A stretch of DNA of 64,000 bases, taken from positions 88,115 through 152,114 of the forward strand of contig FMUV01000002.1 of NCBI GenBank assembly GCA_900101355.1. Reading direction: 5' to 3'. The notes under the pieces are model-generated. The model ran no database searches and was not told the DNA's origin. It saw only the letters and a list, made by a program, of their open reading frames with translations. Origin of the DNA: Ruminococcus sp. YE282 (GTDB lineage Bacteria > Bacillota > Clostridia > Oscillospirales > Acutalibacteraceae). The translations under genes were made by a program, and so were the position numbers. Of the stretch, positions 9,276-17,950 are shown piece by piece (positions within the stretch are counted from its first letter, which is position 1; each line of letters opens with the position of its first letter).

Positions 9276-9935
9276 TTACTTCATCTGATAAAGATTGCCG
9301 TAGGACGACGGAACCGAACCGACAATTACCGTTTGAGCTATCTCATAGTCTGTTGTGTAAGTAATGGAACCCATATAATCAAGAGAAACTGTATTAATCT
9401 TGGAAGTTAAAAGAAGCTTTATGTGATGAACGGTCTGATTTATTCCTGCGTGTTCAAATGTACTGATAATTTCCGAATTGAAGCTTCCTGTAATACTCGT
9501 GCTAAAACTTAACATAGGACCTGCACCCGACAAAATCGAAATATTTGTAAAGGCTCCAAAAGGAATATTTACTTCGCAATCATAAATTTTTGCAATCTCT
9601 TCCTGAGCGGATTCAGTGACCGCTACCTTGATTTTGTCAAGCTTTACGGTATCGGTCTCTATTGATTGCACATTACCTGATTCAGAATATTTTATCAATG
9701 CAATATCGTTATAACTGTAATTTAGTTTCTCAAGGGCATTACTTACTGCTTGGCTGATTGCTCTGCTGGACATAATTTCCGATTGATCACGTACAAACTC
9801 AGGCACAAATTCTTCAAGCTGACTTTCGCAAAGAACAATTAATCCTACCGTAAAGGTAATAAGAATTACAGACAATCTGAAAACAAATCTTTTAAGCCTG
9901 AAAAACCTTTTCTTCCGTTTACAGCGATAAATCAA
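9276..9935 (-). CDS. yunB: Sporulation protein YunB
   Basis: This 219-residue protein resembles the sporulation protein YunB, a mother-cell sigma-E-dependent protein of unknown biochemical role in Bacillus. It has a basic N-terminus (CKRKKRFFRLKRF), one membrane segment (about residues 20-40) and an extracytoplasmic domain containing ISQAVSNAL, LNYSYNDIALIKY and a central NIPFGAF segment. TTG at 9935 is preferred: GAGGGG lies eight bases before it, whereas an in-frame GTG at 9944 overlaps that site. The ribosome binding site sits in the 3' arm of the upstream terminator. It supports a spore-forming host. Confidence 0.75.
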   Translation of the reverse strand: MIYRCKRKKRFFRLKRFVFRLSVILITFTVGLIVLCESQLEEFVPEFVRDQSEIMSSRAISQAVSNALEKLNYSYNDIALIKYSESGNVQSIETDTVKLDKIKVAVTESAQEEIAKIYDCEVNIPFGAFTNISILSGAGPMLSFSTSITGSFNSEIISTFEHAGINQTVHHIKLLLTSKINTVSLDYMGSITYTTDYEIAQTVIVGSVPSSYGNLYQMK

Positions 9936-9971
9936 AAAAAACACCCCTCGTATATAATATACAAAGGGTGT
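9934..9971 (-). terminator. Intrinsic terminator after the CD1247-type gene
   Basis: On the minus strand a 14-bp stem (9971-9958 with 9954-9941, two G-U pairs) closes a three-base loop and is followed by seven to eight T. The 3' arm contains GAGGGG, which is also the ribosome binding site of yunB, so terminator and translation signal overlap. Confidence 0.9.
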
Positions 9972-9985
9972 AATTATGTTAAGTT

Positions 9986-10486
9986 TTATTCAACGTCTGC
10001 TTCAGCGTCATCAGCTGTATGAGAACATTCCTCACAATCACAACCGTGGCCGCATTCATCTTCATCAAAGAGATCCGAAAAATCAAACTCGAGAAGTTCA
10101 CCACAGTTTGGACACTCAATTTCGCCTTCAAGAAGAACATCTTCTGAAACATTGAGCTTCTGTCCGCAAGAACCGCAGGTTACCTCATAAAAAGGATTTT
10201 CTTCGTCTTCATAATCTTCTTCATCGTCACAATCACAACAATCATCGCAACCGCAGTTACAATCATCATCAAAAAGCTCAGTCTCGACATCAGCCAAATC
10301 CTGGTCAATTTCATCAACCTGACCGCTTAAATCGTCATACAAATCTTCCATATCATTTACTGAATATGAGATATCGTCAAGCAAATCAAGGATTGCGTTG
10401 ATAACCTTAACCTCCGGCTTTGACTCGTCAAGGTTAAGTCCTTCGGCAAGACCTTTGATGTAAGAAATTTTTTCAGTTAAATTCAT
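9986..10486 (-). CDS. CD1247-type acidic protein with cysteine clusters and zinc ribbon
   Basis: This 166-residue protein starts with MNLTEKISYIKGLAEGL, the typical beginning of the CD1247 N-terminal domain found in Clostridia. A helical acidic region follows, then CNCGCDDCCDC (about residues 75-87), a zinc ribbon with CGSCGQKL and CPNCGELLEF, and a final CGHGCDCEEC cluster. It is very acidic and probably binds metal; no reaction is known. It lies 18 bp after efp and is probably cotranscribed, ending at the strong terminator. The family assignment rests mainly on the N-terminal motif and the efp neighbour. Confidence 0.7.
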   Translation of the reverse strand: MNLTEKISYIKGLAEGLNLDESKPEVKVINAILDLLDDISYSVNDMEDLYDDLSGQVDEIDQDLADVETELFDDDCNCGCDDCCDCDDEEDYEDEENPFYEVTCGSCGQKLNVSEDVLLEGEIECPNCGELLEFDFSDLFDEDECGHGCDCEECSHTADDAEADVE

Positions 10487-10504
10487 ATTTTTCTCCCGCA
10501 GAGA

Positions 10505-11062
10505 TTAAGCTCTGCCCATATACTCGCCTGTTCTTGTGTCAATCTGAATAACTTCGCCCTCGTCAATAAAGAGAGGAACCTTTATTTCTGCACCTGTTTC
10601 AAGAACAGCCGGCTTTGTTGCGTTTGTGGCTGTGTCGCCCTTGAAGCCCGGATCAGTCTTTGTAACCTTAAGTTCTACAAAGTTTGGCGGCTCAACACCG
10701 AACACATTGCCTTTGTATGAAAGCACCTTACAAACCATATTTTCTTTAACAAACTTAAAGCTGTCGCCGAGAACACTTTTGTTTATAGGGAGCTGTTCCC
10801 AAGTTTCTGTATCCATAAAGTAATAAAGATCACCGTCTGAATAGCTGTACTCCATATCCTTTCTGTCAATAAATGCAGTAGGATATTTATCATTAGGGTT
10901 GAAAGTTTTTTCAACAACTGCACCTGTAATTACATTTCTGATTTTAGTTCTTACAAAAGCAGCACCTTTACCCGGCTTTACATGCTGGAATTCAATAATT
11001 GAAACAACCTGTCCGTCCATTTCAAATGTAACGCCGTTTCTGAAATCACCTGCTGAAATCAT
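10505..11062 (-). CDS. efp: Translation elongation factor P
   Basis: EF-P binds ribosomes stalled on polyproline and stimulates peptide-bond formation. The 185-residue protein has three beta-barrel domains of normal length. The loop reaching the peptidyl-transferase centre is [10 protein letters not shown], with Lys32 at the site modified in other bacteria. The C-terminal [15 protein letters not shown] signature is intact. ATG at 11062 follows AGGAGG at eight bases. No dedicated modification gene (epmA/epmB) is seen nearby. Confidence 0.98.
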   Translation of the reverse strand: MISAGDFRNGVTFEMDGQVVSIIEFQHVKPGKGAAFVRTKIRNVITGAVVEKTFNPNDKYPTAFIDRKDMEYSYSDGDLYYFMDTETWEQLPINKSVLGDSFKFVKENMVCKVLSYKGNVFGVEPPNFVELKVTKTDPGFKGDTATNATKPAVLETGAEIKVPLFIDEGEVIQIDTRTGEYMGRA

Positions 11063-11122
11063 TATTATAACCTCCTGATTATATTTTATACAGTAAAATT
11101 CACTGTAACAATATCAAATAAC

Positions 11123-11151
11123 ATTATACATAAAACTAATTAAAAATGCAA
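11123..11151 (-). promoter_or_regulatory. Probable efp promoter
   Basis: On the minus strand TATAAT (11128-11123) is preceded at 17 bases by TTGCAT (11151-11146), a weak -35 match. It lies in the 94-bp gap between pepP and efp. The short inverted repeat TACAGT/ACTGTA (11107-11102 and 11094-11089) lies in the resulting leader. Confidence 0.55.
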
Positions 11152-11156
11152 GCATT

Positions 11157-12245
11157 TTATAGTATTATGAGTTCTTTCGGCAAATTCACAAAGTTGTGAC
11201 AGCCGTATTCGGTAACGCAAAGCATATCTTCTATTCTTACGCCGAATTTGTTCGGAAGATAAATTCCCGGTTCATCGGTTATTATCATTCCGCTTTTTAA
11301 AACCGTATTGCTTCTGTAAGATACGGTTGGTGCCTCGTGAATTTCAAGTCCTACACCGTGTCCTGTTGCATGACCGAAATAATCGCCGTATCCTGCCTGC
11401 TTTATCACATTGCGTGCGGCGTTATCAACATCGCTGCACAAAGCTCCCTGCTTAACGGATTTCAGTGCAGTCAGCTGAGCATTAAGCACAATATTATACA
11501 CAGAACGCATTTCATCGCTTGCACTTTTCACCGCAACAGTTCTGGTGGTGTCACTGCAATAGCCGTCATACACAGCGCCAAAATCACAGGTAAAGAAATC
11601 GCCCTCCTGTATTCTGTCTCCCGACGGAACACCGTGCGGCAACGAAGTCTTTTTTCCGGTAATTGTAATTAAATCAAACGAAGCCTTTTGTGCGCCGTAA
11701 AGCTTCATATAATATTCAAGGCGGGCAGCAATATCGCTTTCTTTTGCGCCGGGCTTAACGTAGTTGAGAGTCTCCAAGTACGCATTTTCCGCAATATTCT
11801 GCGCTGTTTGTATTTTGTCAATTTCGACTTCATCTTTAATGCATCTTATTTCAGAAATCAAATTGTCAAGCTCCGAACTCGAAAAAGAAGCTATTCCTTC
11901 CTTTTCAAAGGCGTTTTTAAAAAGCTCAAAACGAGCAACGGTGATTGCGGACGCCTCAAAATACAAAGATTTAACGTTTAACGACTTGCACACATCGGAA
12001 ACATCCGATGACAGTTTCTTGAAACAAACCACTTCGCAATTCTCGGCACACTTTTGTGCAGCTTCAAAATATCTGAAATCAACAAACAAATATGACTTGT
12101 CTGAAGAGATGAGCATAACGCCCTCACTGTGTAAAAAGCCGGAAAAATATCCGACATTGACCTCGTTTGTTAAAAGAACAGCTTCATCGGAATTTTTCAG
12201 AATTTTTCTTAAAGAATCCACTCTGGATTCAAATTGTTTTTCCAT
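11157..12245 (-). CDS. Xaa-Pro aminopeptidase (M24 family)
   Basis: This is a 362-residue M24 metallopeptidase predicted to release N-terminal residues ahead of proline. A creatinase-like N-terminal domain (about residues 1-130) precedes the pita-bread catalytic domain, with metal ligands in DFGAVYDGYCSDTTRT, GHATGHGVGLEIHE, TDEPGIYLP and GVRIEDM. The start at 12245 overlaps the aroQ stop by one base (TAATG), indicating coupling; longer readings would lie inside aroQ. The aroQ-pepP-efp order is common in Firmicutes and suggests cytoplasmic peptide turnover. Confidence 0.92.
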   Translation of the reverse strand: MEKQFESRVDSLRKILKNSDEAVLLTNEVNVGYFSGFLHSEGVMLISSDKSYLFVDFRYFEAAQKCAENCEVVCFKKLSSDVSDVCKSLNVKSLYFEASAITVARFELFKNAFEKEGIASFSSSELDNLISEIRCIKDEVEIDKIQTAQNIAENAYLETLNYVKPGAKESDIAARLEYYMKLYGAQKASFDLITITGKKTSLPHGVPSGDRIQEGDFFTCDFGAVYDGYCSDTTRTVAVKSASDEMRSVYNIVLNAQLTALKSVKQGALCSDVDNAARNVIKQAGYGDYFGHATGHGVGLEIHEAPTVSYRSNTVLKSGMIITDEPGIYLPNKFGVRIEDMLCVTEYGCHNFVNLPKELIIL

Positions 12246-12676
12246 TAAATCAAGTCCTTCAGTGCATTTATTGCAAGAAAATAACTGTTCTTTCCGAATC
12301 CTGCAATTTGTCCGACGCAAACCGGAGCTATAACAGAAGTATGTCTGAACTCTTCTCTTGCATGAATATTTGACATATGAACTTCAATGTAGGGGATTTT
12401 TACACAAGCTATTGCATCACGCAAAGCATAGCTGTAATGTGTTAAAGCACCGGCATTAATTACAACGCCTGCATAACTGTCTTTGGAAGCGTGAATTTTA
12501 TCTATGAGGTCACCCTCATGGTTTGACTGAAAGACATCAGCGGAGAAGCCGCATTTTTCAGCATAGTCTTTAATCTGTGCATCTATACTTTGTGCAGATT
12601 CCTCGCCATAAATTCCTTTTTCCCGTACTCCGACCATATTAAGGTTCGGACCGAGCAGAACAAGTATTTTTTTCAT
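12245..12676 (-). CDS. aroQ: Type II 3-dehydroquinate dehydratase
   Basis: AroQ dehydrates 3-dehydroquinate to 3-dehydroshikimate in the shikimate pathway. The protein of about 143 residues has all type II landmarks: LGPNLNMVGVRE near the start, FQSNHEGDLID, INAGALTHYSYALRDA, the EVHMSNIHAREEFRH active-site segment and the GQIAGFG end. The ATG at 12676 follows GGTGAG closely; an in-frame TTG four codons earlier is possible. It lies just after the rpsU terminator, so it depends on readthrough or a weak promoter in the 28-bp gap. Confidence 0.95.
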   Translation of the reverse strand: MKKILVLLGPNLNMVGVREKGIYGEESAQSIDAQIKDYAEKCGFSADVFQSNHEGDLIDKIHASKDSYAGVVINAGALTHYSYALRDAIACVKIPYIEVHMSNIHAREEFRHTSVIAPVCVGQIAGFGKNSYFLAINALKDLI

Positions 12677-12703
12677 AAACTCACCCAAATTATAATTGAA
12701 TAA

Positions 12704-12733
12704 AACAAAAAGCGGACAGAATGCTCTGTCCGC
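12704..12733 (-). terminator. Intrinsic terminator after rpsU
   Basis: On the minus strand a nine-base perfect stem (GCGGACAGA arm at 12733-12725 with 12720-12712) closes a four-base loop and is followed by CTTTTTGTTTT. It separates rpsU from aroQ. Confidence 0.9.
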
Positions 12734-12741
12734 CTGTTTGA

Positions 12742-12918
12742 TTACCTGTATTTGCGTTTGCGAGCTGCTTCGGATTTCTTTTTACGCTTTACAGAGGGCT
12801 TTTCATAAGCTTCTCTCTTGCGTACCTCAGCAATAACGCCAGCTCTGGCACACTGCTTCTTGAATCTTCTTAAAGCACTTTCAAGTGATTCATTCTCTTT
12901 TAATCTAATTTCAGCCAT
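12742..12918 (-). CDS. rpsU: Small ribosomal subunit protein bS21
   Basis: This 58-codon gene encodes bS21. It begins [19 protein letters not shown], has the KKQCARAGV segment and a strongly basic C-terminus ([16 protein letters not shown]), matching the family in length and pattern. GGAGGG lies seven bases before the ATG. It has its own consensus promoter and its own terminator, so it is a monocistronic unit. bS21 helps start-site selection on the 30S subunit near the anti-Shine-Dalgarno region. Confidence 0.97.
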   Translation of the reverse strand: MAEIRLKENESLESALRRFKKQCARAGVIAEVRKREAYEKPSVKRKKKSEAARKRKYR

Positions 12919-12929
12919 CTATTTTCCCT

Positions 12930-12951
12930 CCCATCTGCCATACAGCATGGG
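12930..12951 (-). promoter_or_regulatory. Leader hairpin next to the rpsU ribosome binding site
   Basis: The rpsU leader contains CCCAT-G-CTG paired with CAG-ATGGG (one bulged G, five-base loop TATGG). The 3' arm touches the ribosome binding site. It could gate rpsU translation, but this is inference from pairing only. Confidence 0.4.
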
Positions 12952-12975
12952 TAATATGCATATAATTGCAGATAT

Positions 12976-13004
12976 ATTATATATTAAGTAGCGAATATTG
13001 TCAA
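12976..13004 (-). promoter_or_regulatory. Consensus sigma-A promoter of rpsU
   Basis: A perfect TTGACA (13004-12999) and a perfect TATAAT (12981-12976) are separated by 17 bases on the minus strand. Transcription should begin near 12969, giving a leader of about 50 bases. Confidence 0.95.
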
Positions 13005-13040
13005 TAGAAATGTAGAAATTTAGAATAAAATAATTTATGT

Positions 13041-13079
13041 TGTTGTTAAATTAAGCCAATAGATTAAGGTTTAACAACA
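13041..13079 (-). repeat. Inverted repeat spanning the leuS stop codon
   Basis: TGTTGTTAAA (13041-13050) and TTTAACAACA (13070-13079) are perfect ten-base arms around the end of leuS; short TTAA segments can extend the pairing. No long T run follows, so it is at best a weak terminator for the long upstream operon. Confidence 0.45.
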
Positions 13080-15475
13080 ATGTTCACAAGTTTTTTAGGA
13101 ACAACAATTTCTTTGATTATATTCATTCCGTTAACTGCGTTAGCAACCTTTTCGTCAGCTTTTGCAAGCTCAAGGATTTCTTCCTTTGTTGCATCAACAG
13201 AAACATTAAGTTTTGCCTTAATCTTTCCGTTAACCTGAACAACAATTTCAACAGTGTCGTCAACGCATTTGCTTTCGTCATACTTTGGCCATTCAGCCTC
13301 TGCAAGAATACCGTTTCCGAGTTTGCAAGCCTCATATACTTCTTCGGTTACGTGAGGAGCAAATGGGTTAAGCAAAATCGAGAAAATTCTTAGCTCTTCT
13401 TTATTGATTGACTTGACGTTTGTAATATCGTTAATTAATGCCATAAGGGTTGCGATAGCAGTATTGAACTTAATATTTTCAATATCTTCACCAACCTTCT
13501 TAATTGCCTTGTGGAACGCACTCTCAAGCTCGGGACGAATTTTATCACCGTCAATGAGAATTGTCTGCAAATTCCAATAACGCTCTACAAATCTGCGGCA
13601 TCCTCTTATGCTTGCCTGGCTCCACGGAGCAGCCTTTTCAAAGTCGCCGATAAACATCTCGTAAAGTCGCATTGTGTCTGCGCCGTATTCATCTACAATA
13701 TCATCGGGGTTAACTACGTTTCCTCTTGATTTACTCATTTTTTCGCCGTTTTCGCCCAGAATCATACCGTGTGAAGTACGTTTTGCATACGGCTCTTTTG
13801 TTGGAACCACACCGATGTCATAGAGGAACTTGTGCCAGAAGCGGCTGTAAAGCAAATGTAAAGTTGTGTGCTCCATACCGCCGTTGTACCAATCAACAGG
13901 TGACCAATACTCAAGAGCTTCTTTTGATGCGAGAGCCTTGTCATTGTGAGGGTCCATATATCTCAGATAGTACCATGATGAACCTGCCCACTGCGGCATT
14001 GTATCTGTTTCACGGTATGCCTTTCCTCCGCAGTGAGGACAAGTGGTTTCTATCCAGTCTGTCATCTTTGCAAGCGGAGATTCGCCGTTATCAGTCGGCT
14101 CGTATGATTCAACCATAGGAAGTCTCAGCGGCAGCTCGCTTTCATCTATCGGAACATAACCGCATTTATCGCAGTGTACTATCGGAATAGGTTCGCCCCA
14201 ATAACGCTGACGTGAGAATACCCAGTCACGCAGTTTGTAATTAACCTTTGTATGACCCTTGCCGTTTTCGGTAAGCCATTCAATTATCTTTTTCTTTGCG
14301 TCTTCAACGCTTAATCCGTCAAGAATACCTGAATTTACCATTACTCCGGTCGCACAGTCGGTAAATGCTTCTTCCTGAACATTTCCGCCCTTTACAACCT
14401 CGATGATAGGAAGGTCAAATTTCTTTGCAAACTCCCAGTCACGTGTATCGTGAGCAGGAACAGCCATAATTGCACCTGTACCGTATGATACAAGTACATA
14501 ATCTGAAATAAATATGGGAATTTCTTTATTGTTTACAGGATTAACAGCTTTTACTCCGTCAAGTTTAACGCCTGTTTTTTCCTTTGCAACTTCTGTACGT
14601 TCAAAGTCGGATTTACGTGCAGCGGCAGCCTGGTATTCTCTTACAGCGTCAATATTGGAGATTATGCCTGACCATTTTTCTATCAGCGGGTGCTCAGGAG
14701 AAATTACCATATATGTAGCACCGTAGAGTGTGTCGGGACGGGTGGTATAAACCGTAAGTGTATCGCCTGTTGTTGTCTTAAAATCAACCTCGGCACCCGT
14801 ACTTCTGCCAATCCAGTTTTTCTGCTGAGCCTTTACACGGTCGGGATAATCAACAAGGTCAAGGTCATTGATAAGTCTGTCGGCATACTCGGTGATTTTG
14901 AGCATCCACTGAGACTTTACTTTGTGAACAACTTCACTTCCGCAGCGTTCGCAAACACCGTTTACAACCTCTTCGTTTGCAAGTACGCATTTACAGGAAG
15001 TACACCAGTTTACATTCATTTCTTTTTTATAGGCAAGGCCGTGTTTGAAGAGCTGAATAAAAATCCACTGAGTCCACTTGTAATAATCAGGGTCAGTTGT
15101 ATTTATCTCTCTGCTCCAGTCAAAGGAAATGCCGAGAGACTGAATCTGCTTTTTAAAGCGGGCAATATTTTTCTTTGTAACGATTTCGGGATGAATATGA
15201 TTTTTAATTGCATAGTTTTCTGTCGGAAGTCCGAATGCGTCCCAACCGATTGGATAAAGAACATTGTAGCCCTGAAGTCTTCTCTTACGAGCAACCGTAT
15301 CAAGTGCCGTATAAGGACGCGGATGTCCAACGTGAAGTCCCTGTCCCGACGGATAAGGAAATTCTATAAGGGCATAGAATTTTTCTTTATCAGAGTGAGG
15401 ATCGGCGTGGAAAACACCTTTATCCTCCCATATTTTTTGCCATTTTTGTTCAACTGCTTTATGATTGTATTTCAA
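13064..15475 (-). CDS. leuS: Leucyl-tRNA synthetase
   Basis: LeuRS charges tRNA-Leu. The 803-residue class I synthetase shows the HIGH-type motif as HVGH (about residue 48), a zinc-binding insertion ([21 protein letters not shown]), a CP1 editing domain with [13 protein letters not shown], the KMSKS motif as EKMSKSRGN, and a C-terminal domain ending in [15 protein letters not shown]. The start is TTG at 15475 with GGAGGG six bases upstream; no ATG fits. It is the last gene of the fifteen-gene minus-strand run, 14 bp after rsfS. No T-box leader is seen before it, since it sits inside the operon. Confidence 0.98.
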   Translation of the reverse strand: MKYNHKAVEQKWQKIWEDKGVFHADPHSDKEKFYALIEFPYPSGQGLHVGHPRPYTALDTVARKRRLQGYNVLYPIGWDAFGLPTENYAIKNHIHPEIVTKKNIARFKKQIQSLGISFDWSREINTTDPDYYKWTQWIFIQLFKHGLAYKKEMNVNWCTSCKCVLANEEVVNGVCERCGSEVVHKVKSQWMLKITEYADRLINDLDLVDYPDRVKAQQKNWIGRSTGAEVDFKTTTGDTLTVYTTRPDTLYGATYMVISPEHPLIEKWSGIISNIDAVREYQAAAARKSDFERTEVAKEKTGVKLDGVKAVNPVNNKEIPIFISDYVLVSYGTGAIMAVPAHDTRDWEFAKKFDLPIIEVVKGGNVQEEAFTDCATGVMVNSGILDGLSVEDAKKKIIEWLTENGKGHTKVNYKLRDWVFSRQRYWGEPIPIVHCDKCGYVPIDESELPLRLPMVESYEPTDNGESPLAKMTDWIETTCPHCGGKAYRETDTMPQWAGSSWYYLRYMDPHNDKALASKEALEYWSPVDWYNGGMEHTTLHLLYSRFWHKFLYDIGVVPTKEPYAKRTSHGMILGENGEKMSKSRGNVVNPDDIVDEYGADTMRLYEMFIGDFEKAAPWSQASIRGCRRFVERYWNLQTILIDGDKIRPELESAFHKAIKKVGEDIENIKFNTAIATLMALINDITNVKSINKEELRIFSILLNPFAPHVTEEVYEACKLGNGILAEAEWPKYDESKCVDDTVEIVVQVNGKIKAKLNVSVDATKEEILELAKADEKVANAVNGMNIIKEIVVPKKLVNIVVKP

Positions 15476-15489
15476 TTTAATCCCTCCGA

Positions 15490-15843
15490 TTAGTCAATTA
15501 TACCCGTCAAATCAACCGGTTTTCCGTCTTGCCACAATCTGTCAAGGTCATAGAACTTGCGTGCTTCGTCGGAAAATACGTTTACTATTACATCAACATA
15601 GTCAAGCAATATCCAGGTATTTGACCTGTATCCCTCTATATGACTGACAGACACGCCTGCCTCGTCAAGTTTATACTCAATTTCATCTGCAAGAGCCTTG
15701 ACATGTGTTGAGCTTGTACCTGTTGCAATTACCATATAATCGGCAAGCACGGAAACATCGCTGATTTCAATAACCTGAATATCAAGACCTTTTTTGCTGT
15801 CAATTGCCTTTGCGGCAAGTATCGCCTGTTCGTAAGAAGTCAT
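15490..15843 (-). CDS. rsfS: Ribosomal silencing factor RsfS
   Basis: RsfS binds uL14 on the 50S subunit and blocks subunit joining when nutrients are scarce. The 117-residue protein has the family core: [60 protein letters not shown] and the [10 protein letters not shown] end. It lies four bases after yqeK and before leuS; the nadD-yqeK-rsfS order is a conserved Firmicute cluster. Confidence 0.96.
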   Translation of the reverse strand: MTSYEQAILAAKAIDSKKGLDIQVIEISDVSVLADYMVIATGTSSTHVKALADEIEYKLDEAGVSVSHIEGYRSNTWILLDYVDVIVNVFSDEARKFYDLDRLWQDGKPVDLTGIID

Positions 15844-15847
15844 ATAT

Positions 15848-16420
15848 TTATCCTTTCTGTTTATTCAAAACGATTTCATTATAACAATTCAGTTCATCGG
15901 GATGAATTGCAAGCTCACGTGAGCTAAGGTCAGAAAAAGTAAACTGAAAGCCGAAAATCATCGCTTCTTCAAGGCTCAGTTTAGACTTTTGGCGCATAGT
16001 TTCAACACCGTTATAATCACGCTCTGCCGAAGTAAAGTCGGCAATAAAAATTATTTTTTCAAGAAGTGACATTCCCGACCTTCCGGTGGTATGGTACCGA
16101 ATCGCATTAATTATATCTTCATCAGTAATACCGAGATGAGATTTTACATAAACACTGCCGCTTATGCCATGCCATAATTTTGGCGCTTTTTTTTGAATAT
16201 CGTCTAAAATTATACCACCATCGTGTATAATTTGCAACTGCTTATCGGGATTAAGTTCCTTGGTTATATCATGCAGTACACCGGATGTATACGCCTTGTC
16301 CGGGTCGGCACCGTATTGTTTTGCAAGAGAAACCGCCTCTTTTGCAACATTAAGGCAATGGGTATATCTTTTGTCGCCCATCATCGGCTTTATTATCTCA
16401 CAATAATTCTGCTTGCTCAA
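15848..16420 (-). CDS. yqeK: YqeK-type HD-domain hydrolase
   Basis: This 190-residue HD-domain protein matches YqeK, a diadenosine tetraphosphate hydrolase in characterised Firmicutes. Metal ligands are visible in RYTHCLNVA, GVLHDITKEL, the WHGISGSVYVK segment and IRYHTTGR, with FIADFTS later. TTG at 16420 is preceded by GGAAG at about six bases; no ATG is better placed. It lies four bases after nadD and four before rsfS, a conserved cluster joining NAD synthesis, nucleotide stress and ribosome silencing. Confidence 0.92.
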   Translation of the reverse strand: MSKQNYCEIIKPMMGDKRYTHCLNVAKEAVSLAKQYGADPDKAYTSGVLHDITKELNPDKQLQIIHDGGIILDDIQKKAPKLWHGISGSVYVKSHLGITDEDIINAIRYHTTGRSGMSLLEKIIFIADFTSAERDYNGVETMRQKSKLSLEEAMIFGFQFTFSDLSSRELAIHPDELNCYNEIVLNKQKG

Positions 16421-16424
16421 AAAA

Positions 16425-17030
16425 TCACTTCCGATATATATTATTCTTTGCTATATATTCATAAACATTCTTGTCCAAAAGGTTCGATACAAGTTCAGGC
16501 TTGTCAATGTTATCCCTGATGTATGTTGAAGAAACCTGTTCAACCGGGTTGTCAAGGATTACGGCATTTGCTCCGAGAGGTTTTAATACCCTATTGTAAT
16601 AATCGGTCATATCGCTCTTATCGGAATCATTACGGGGTATTGCGGCTATAATCGCATTTTTAAAGATTACTTTCGGGTTTTTCCAATCCGCAAGAGTAAG
16701 AAACATATCCGCTCCCATAATCAGATACAATGTATCCTCAGGAAATAATTCTTTAAGTGAATTAAGAGTTTCAAACGTATAGCTTTTTCCCTTACGCCTT
16801 ATTTCAATATCAGATACTTCAAAATTATTATCAGGCAAAACGGCAGTCTTGCACATACTGATTCTGTGTGAGGAATCGGCAAGATTTACACTTGCTTTAT
16901 GCGGCGGAGTGTAAGTCGGAATAAAAATAACTTTATCCAAACCAAGCTTATTTTGACAATACCGTGCGAGTTGAATATGTCCGTTATGGATGGGATTAAA
17001 CGTTCCGCCGAGTATACCAATTTTCTTCAT
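16425..17030 (-). CDS. nadD: Nicotinate-nucleotide adenylyltransferase
   Basis: NadD adenylylates nicotinate mononucleotide to deamido-NAD. The 201-residue enzyme has the nucleotidyltransferase motif GGTFNPIHNGHI at the N-terminus, FIPTYTPPHK, LIMGADMFLTLADWKN and the late SSTYIRDN motif, all canonical. The start overlaps the yhbY stop by four bases (ATGA-type overlap at 17027-17030), suggesting translational coupling. Confidence 0.96.
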   Translation of the reverse strand: MKKIGILGGTFNPIHNGHIQLARYCQNKLGLDKVIFIPTYTPPHKASVNLADSSHRISMCKTAVLPDNNFEVSDIEIRRKGKSYTFETLNSLKELFPEDTLYLIMGADMFLTLADWKNPKVIFKNAIIAAIPRNDSDKSDMTDYYNRVLKPLGANAVILDNPVEQVSSTYIRDNIDKPELVSNLLDKNVYEYIAKNNIYRK

Positions 17031-17332
17031 TTCTTTTTTGCCTTAGGAAGAACTATGACGGGTTCGTCGGGATTTGGTCTGTAAAGAACAAACTTGGAAC
17101 CGATTACCTGAACTACGTCGGCATTGCATTTTTCGGCAAGGCAGTCGGCACATTCACGTGACGAATAACTGCTGTTTTCCAAAACTCTGCCCTTTATAAT
17201 TTCACGAGCCGTCAGGGCTGTGTCAGCCTGCATAATAATGTTATCTGTGATTTCACCCTTGCCGACTATCAATATTGTATCAAGTTTATTTGCAAGTCCG
17301 CGCAAATAAGCTCTCTGTTTACTTGTTAACAT
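17027..17332 (-). CDS. yhbY: YhbY-family CRM-domain RNA-binding protein
   Basis: This 101-residue protein is a single CRM domain (CRS1-YhbY), associated with pre-50S ribosomal particles. It starts MLTSKQRAYLRGLANKL and contains VGKGEITDNII and the GNRF-like loop as VIGSKFVLYRP. It lies 11 bp after rdgB and overlaps nadD by four bases. The yhbY-nadD-yqeK-rsfS order is widely conserved in Firmicutes. Confidence 0.93.
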   Translation of the reverse strand: MLTSKQRAYLRGLANKLDTILIVGKGEITDNIIMQADTALTAREIIKGRVLENSSYSSRECADCLAEKCNADVVQVIGSKFVLYRPNPDEPVIVLPKAKKK

Positions 17333-17343
17333 ATTTATTCCTT

Positions 17344-17949
17344 TCAGTCTTTGTCCGAATTTTCAAAATATTTTTTAAGTTCAACCTGAAGTTTTCTCAA
17401 AGATTTTCCCCTGTGGCTTACCTTGTCCTTTTCTTCGGCTGTAAGCTGTGCATAGCTTTTATCCCCGTACAGGAATACAGGGTCATAGCCGAAGCCTTTG
17501 TCTCCTAAAGGCTCAAATGCAATTTTACCGTCACATCTGCCCTCTACTTCTATCTTTGAACCGTCAGGCAAAATACAGCAAATTGCAGAAGTAAAATGTG
17601 CACTGCGTTTATCTTCGGGAACATCTTTCATTTCATTTAAAAGCTTTGTGTATCTGTCCTTATCCGTTGCGTTTTCTCCGGCATAGCGGGCGGAATAAAC
17701 GCCCGGTCTTCCGTCAAGAACGTCTACGCTGAGTCCGGAATCATCGGCAACCGCAGGCATACCTGTTTTTTTGAAAGCGGCGTCAGCCTTTAAAAATGCA
17801 TTTTCGGCAAATGTTGTTCCGGTTTCTTTCACCTCGTCAAGAACGACGCCGGCTTCCTTGGCAGAAACCGCTTCAATTCTGAGAGGATTTAAAATACGTT
17901 CAAGCTCAACTAATTTTTTTGGATTGTTTGTTGCAATTATAAACTTCAT
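17344..17949 (-). CDS. rdgB: XTP/dITP diphosphatase (RdgB/HAM1)
   Basis: This 201-residue house-cleaning enzyme hydrolyses deaminated purine triphosphates (XTP, dITP) so they are not incorporated into nucleic acids. It begins MKFIIATNNPKKLVELERIL and contains the family segments TFAENAFLKADAAF, VADDSGLSVDVLDGRPGVYS, GFGYDPVF and SHRGKSLRKL. ATG at 17949 follows GGAGAA at five bases and lies one base after the ftsY stop; a longer in-frame reading would run inside ftsY and is rejected. Confidence 0.97.
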   Translation of the reverse strand: MKFIIATNNPKKLVELERILNPLRIEAVSAKEAGVVLDEVKETGTTFAENAFLKADAAFKKTGMPAVADDSGLSVDVLDGRPGVYSARYAGENATDKDRYTKLLNEMKDVPEDKRSAHFTSAICCILPDGSKIEVEGRCDGKIAFEPLGDKGFGYDPVFLYGDKSYAQLTAEEKDKVSHRGKSLRKLQVELKKYFENSDKD

Positions 17950-17950
17950 A

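Noticed and set aside
11764-12333. 189-codon open frame on the plus strand opposite pepP
   Set aside because: Antisense to a conserved peptidase with intact motifs; low-complexity Ser/Lys composition typical of shadow frames.
14690-15493. 267-codon open frame on the plus strand opposite leuS
   Set aside because: It lies entirely antisense to a clear leuS, has no ribosome site and no recognisable motifs; it is a shadow of leuS codon use.
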